From contig NW_022985191.1 of NCBI RefSeq assembly GCF_010093535.1, positions 517,646 to 581,645 on the forward strand: a stretch of DNA of 64,000 nucleotides, given 5' to 3'. Under the pieces are notes generated by a model. It made no database searches and had not been told where the DNA came from. It saw only the letters and a program-made list of their open reading frames with translations. Made by a program: the position numbers and the translations under genes. Below, piece after piece: positions 60,443 to 64,000 of the stretch. The stretch's first letter is position 1, and each line of letters opens with the position of its first letter. Source of the stretch: Lindgomyces ingoldianus. Lineage: Eukaryota > Ascomycota > Dothideomycetes > Pleosporales > Lindgomycetaceae.

Positions 60443-61500
60443 GGTGATAATCCAGGTCGCGCAGCACGAGTGCCCAGAATAGTACTTGGCAGGACTATGC
60501 GCAATTCGAGGTGACCAAGGGTCGAAGATCGAGAGCTTCTTTCTGGGGGTGGCTGGGCGGTTAGGTATCGATCTGGTGAGAGAGGGTTGGCACGCGAGAA
60601 TTGTTGTCGCGAGAGAGAGCTTGGGCCACATGTGGAGGGGTCCCACAAGTGAACGTTCAGAGCGTGCGTCGTCACCTCACTGCACCACCAATCACTGCCA
60701 TCGAGTAGCAGCGATTCGAAAGTTTAATTGGCCCAATGATTGATGAAACGACCGTTGAAATGCTCGCGGTATTTTTCGATGTTTCCTGAAACGTCGTCGT
60801 ACTTTCAGCTCATCTGCAGCATTCGCAATCCATCCCAAAATGGACCCCAATCCTCTGCATTGCTCATCAAGCACACCTGCAGGTCCCATTAGATAAGCTT
60901 GTCTGCGAGATGCACACAGGAACAGCCCTGGGGATACTCAAGTCACGCGTCGGCTTGAATGCTCCTTCGCGCGGTCCCTTCGATGTTGAATCTGCTCCAT
61001 TCAAGCCCAACTCGCACACTCTGCTTTCTGTCAAGAACAATAGAGCACCGACTTGAGCTCTTCTCTCCCCTATTTTCCATTTCTGCAAAATATTGCTCCT
61101 GACTACTCCCTCCTACCATCTACCATCTACCATCTACCATCTACCATCCACTATCCACGCTCTCGCTTTCGCGCTGAATCGTGACCCGATGTGCTCAGCC
61201 CCGCCGCACGACCCTTTCTGCCACCCTGGCCACACTGGCGCTCCAGCGACACGCGTCCATCCTTCGGGGGTTACGGGCTGCTGATGGCTGGGGTTTCCAT
61301 CGCCTTCTGCGCCCTGTAAAACCATCACAGCCTCCCACCGCCCTTCTGCTGGTGCCTGATCCCCTAAGAACACGCTGTTCTTACCTCTGCCATTTTCTTT
61401 GAGACCACCTTGATTCCTTATGCTTTTGTAGTTGCTGCGTGCTGTGCTGACTAGCCGTTCCTTTCTTTGCATTTGTTCTTTCCTTCGTTCCTTTCAAGCC
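60443..61500. other. Divergent intergenic region
   Basis: About 1.06 kb holding the promoters of LSM4 (-) and the membrane-protein gene (+), with the CTACCAT microsatellite at 61113-61147. No gene supported. Confidence 0.6.
61113..61147. repeat. CTACCAT heptanucleotide microsatellite, five units
   Basis: Five perfect tandem copies of CTACCAT, followed by degenerate CCACTATCCAC, within the promoter or leader of the gene at 61501. Confidence 0.9.
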
Positions 61501-63595
61501 ATGCGGTCCTTCAAGCAGAAAGTACTGACAGCCGTGGCATGGGCTCTACCGGCTCTCAGCGCTGCACTTCCGGCAGTCCAGGGTCACGATCACGCTCTCA
61601 TCCGAACTGATGGAAAGCAACCCATCTTGGAGTTAGGTACGGACCCTTCTCTCTTATACTCGTGTCTCTTTGCCTCCTCTAGGCACCTGCTAAAGACATG
61701 CAGACCTCCAAGAGAGTTATGCTCAAGCTACATTCAGCGTTCCATGTGCTGGATGTCTTGGCCAAGATGACACGGGCCATGATGACGACTCTCTTGTATG
61801 GGCCCTCCTCAGGCAACAATACAATTGAACAATTGAGCTTACCGCTTCCCAGATACTGAGTTTCAAGACACATTCCTCCAAAAAACCATGCGGAGCTTCT
61901 AACATTACTTTGAACGGCATTTACTTGCCCCAAGAATGGAACGGTGACCTCGCCTCAGGCTCAGGATCTTTCAGAGGGGTACCCGACATCCAGGAGAATG
62001 CCTGGTTCCTCCAGCACGACTTGGATCTTGAGTGGCAGTCGGCGTGTCTTTACGGCAACGAAACCGCTACAGAGGAGAACGCGAACGATGCCGCACAAGT
62101 CCTTACTGTGACTATCAAAGGTATTGATGGTAAAGTGCTCAATAGGCCTTCCGGTTTCACCGTCTCCTTCAAGCAGCTCTCCCCACCTGAGCTCTTAAGA
62201 CTCGAAGCCACTCCCAACCGCTCGGCCAGTAATAAAGAGCAGGCCGAGACCTGGCGTGAACCTCCACCTCACCTTCGATTGATCTTGTCACCCCCTGAGA
62301 ACGTCCACTTCAAGTCCAGTGATATCCCAGGCCAGCTTTCCCTTGAAGACGAAATCCGTGAACTCAGGATCCTTCAAGCCGAGGTCCAAGAGTTGCACGA
62401 GGTCATCAAGGAGAAGAGGAAACATATCAAATCGCAGCTAAAGAAAGAAGCCCAAAGCTTGAAAGAAGAACTACAGGAGTGTGATAGCGTCACTTGCGTT
62501 ATCAAGGCCATCGCCCACAAAGCACACGGTGCCTGGAGAATCATCTACATCCGCTTCCGCCCTCTTCATCACCACCACGGCCATGAAATGGGTCGTCCCG
62601 ATGAGCAAGATCCATATGATCGAGTCTGGCGCGCTGGTAACCACAACCAAGCTCCGGAAGCTAATGTTGAATCGGTACCTCCGCCACCACCTCATGGACC
62701 ACCTCACCCACCCCACCATGGCCCTCCACCTCCACCTCCACCGCATCATAAACCTGGTCACCACCCTCCACCTCCCCCACCTCCTCCTCGTCACCATGGC
62801 CCACCCGAGCCTCCGTATTTCCTCGCTATCAAGATCATAGCAGGTGTTCTGTGCTGTGGGTGCCTCTTCGCTGTGATCCGTCACCGCTGCAGCTCCCCCC
62901 GCACTCGCACTGAACGCGCCGCCCTTCGCGAGGAACGCGCCAATGAACGAGCGTACCGTCGTGCGGCTCGTCAACACGCATGGCGCAAATGGTGGCGTCG
63001 CAACTGGCGGGATCAAGACCGCATCGACGACTATGAGGAGAAGCGCGCGCTCATCCAGGAACAAGAATCCGTCCTGGAAGACGCCATGCAGGAGGAAATC
63101 CGGCAACTCCGCGAGGCCCACGGCGTCGTGAGGTCCATCGTGCAAGCCGAGGAAGGTCGAGGCGTGTATCCTCGATGCAACACCGCCCACATGCATATGC
63201 ACATCCCCTGCCACTGCCATGCCCACGCACACGTCCCTAGCCCCAACTACTCCCCTGTTTCCTCCGCATACACATCTTCCTCTCTCCCCTCACTCCCCTC
63301 ACGCCCGCTCTCCCGGACGAACAGCCTCCCAGACTATCGCTCAGACACATCAACCGAGCCTCCAGCCTACGAAGAGGACGAAGACATGTCCGATGTTGTC
63401 GTCAACGGCTTCCGACAATACACACCATCCACATCATCTGGCAGTACACGGTGGACACCCGAGAGCAGTGTAATTGATGTGAGCCCACGTCCGAGTGCGG
63501 AGACTCTACGATACGCCGGCACAGGAGGGGAGACCAGGGACGCAGATCAATTCGCCGAGACAACGGAGACGAATTTCGGAAACGCGAAAAATTAA
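61501..63595 (+). CDS. Secretory single-pass membrane protein, His/Pro-rich
   Basis: Exons 61501-61636, 61704-61795 and 61853-63595 give 656 residues; introns are 67 and 57 nt. A signal peptide (MRSFKQKVLTAVAWALPAL) leads into a Cys-containing lumenal or extracellular domain (FSVPCAGCLGQDD, KPCGASNITLNGIYLPQEW). A coiled coil follows at about 240-285, then a Pro/His-rich region at about 352-395. One membrane helix at about 398-418 (FLAIKIIAGVLCCGCLFAVI) precedes a basic, then charged helical tail. Near 522-536 is a His/Cys string, HMHMHIPCHCHAHAH, which could bind metal. The end is Ser/Thr-rich with a PPAYEEDE motif resembling PY sites for Nedd4/Rsp5 ubiquitin ligases. I recognise the architecture from ascomycete hypothetical proteins but not a named family; function is unknown. 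Confidence 0.85.
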
Positions 63596-64000
63596 AGTAT
63601 TGGGCTGGGGACAGAGCCTGTATGGCACGGCGTTGTTTGGAGGGCGAGATATGTATAATTGGTAGGCGACCGGCTCAAGACCGGTATCGTGCCACACGCA
63701 AGTTATATAAAAGGCAATGTCCCGTGATATAGGAGTTGGTCGGCGGCCCGACCAATCTCGTCCGGTATGACAGGTATTTTCCGCTGTAGTTTTTCTTCTT
63801 CTTTCCATCTATCGGGTTCCCAGGTGTTTGGAGCAGTGGGGGTTTCTCGGTCACGCTTACCATGTCATGCATTGTACGATTTCAGATTCTTATTCATCAT
63901 TGGCAAAGGGCTTTTTGCTTTTCTCTTTTAAGAGGCGCCGCACTATACCAAAGGGTGCGAGGGGATTATAACTCCCCTACTAATATTTGCAGTTCTTGCA
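63596..64000. other. Right edge, no gene supported
   Basis: Contains a tRNA-like acceptor and T-arm pairing at 63625-63693, the string TATATAAAA at 63704-63712 and a perfect 8-bp hairpin at 63736-63755. A gene may begin beyond the window; none starts convincingly inside it. Confidence 0.5.
63736..63755. repeat. 8-bp perfect hairpin
   Basis: TTGGTCGG and CCGACCAA flank a CGGC loop. It lies 24 bases after a TATA-like string. No T run follows, so it is not a classic terminator. Confidence 0.75.

Noticed and set aside
61910..63595. Single-exon model of the membrane protein starting at 61910
   Set aside because: It starts at TTG and lacks a signal peptide; two upstream exons join in phase and supply both.

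Overview
The window is nuclear DNA of a filamentous ascomycete (Pezizomycotina; Dothideomycetes-like is a guess). Evidence is the short spliceosomal introns (mostly 45-110 nt, GTANGT donors, CTAAC/CTGAC branch sites), a set of single-copy ascomycete genes (FlbD-type Myb regulator, Mtc6, Sec62, Mcm3, Pms1, Lsm4, fungal O-GlcNAc transferase), and an AT-rich block that looks like a repeat degraded by repeat-induced point mutation (RIP).

Layout. 1-2.6 kb is accessory sequence: a very AT-rich block with internal tandem repeats, a GC-normal solo LTR (580-868) with near-perfect target-site duplications, palindromes at the block's edge, and a stop-riddled gene relic. 2.6-7.3 kb is gene-poor, with a truncated kinase-fold gene and a possible small Cys-containing gene. 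7.3-23.5 kb is ordinary housekeeping sequence: a PH-domain protein (-), a coiled-coil protein (+, three exons), SEC62 (-, three exons) and a 1,702-residue O-GlcNAc transferase (+, three exons). 23.5-36.9 kb has no convincing protein gene and forms the upstream region of the Myb developmental regulator flbD (+). 40-51 kb holds MTC6 (+), a phospholipase D (-, with an odd splice acceptor next to its first HKD motif), a short-chain dehydrogenase (+) and a secreted GH43 arabinanase-like enzyme (+). 51-60.5 kb is a compact DNA-replication, repair and RNA cluster: MCM3 (+), PMS1 (-), a second dehydrogenase (-) and LSM4 (-). 61.5-63.6 kb codes a secreted-N-terminus, single-pass, His/Pro-rich membrane protein.

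Most real genes here are split, so exon joins were built by hand from splice signals, reading phase and family conservation; coordinates are given in each entry. The genes do not form an obvious pathway or biosynthetic cluster. No CRISPR array, rRNA or convincing tRNA was found. I did not find a clearly new biological system. The best leads are the RIP/LTR boundary with its palindromes, the phospholipase D splice anomaly, the 13-kb gene-free region before flbD, and the His-rich membrane protein.
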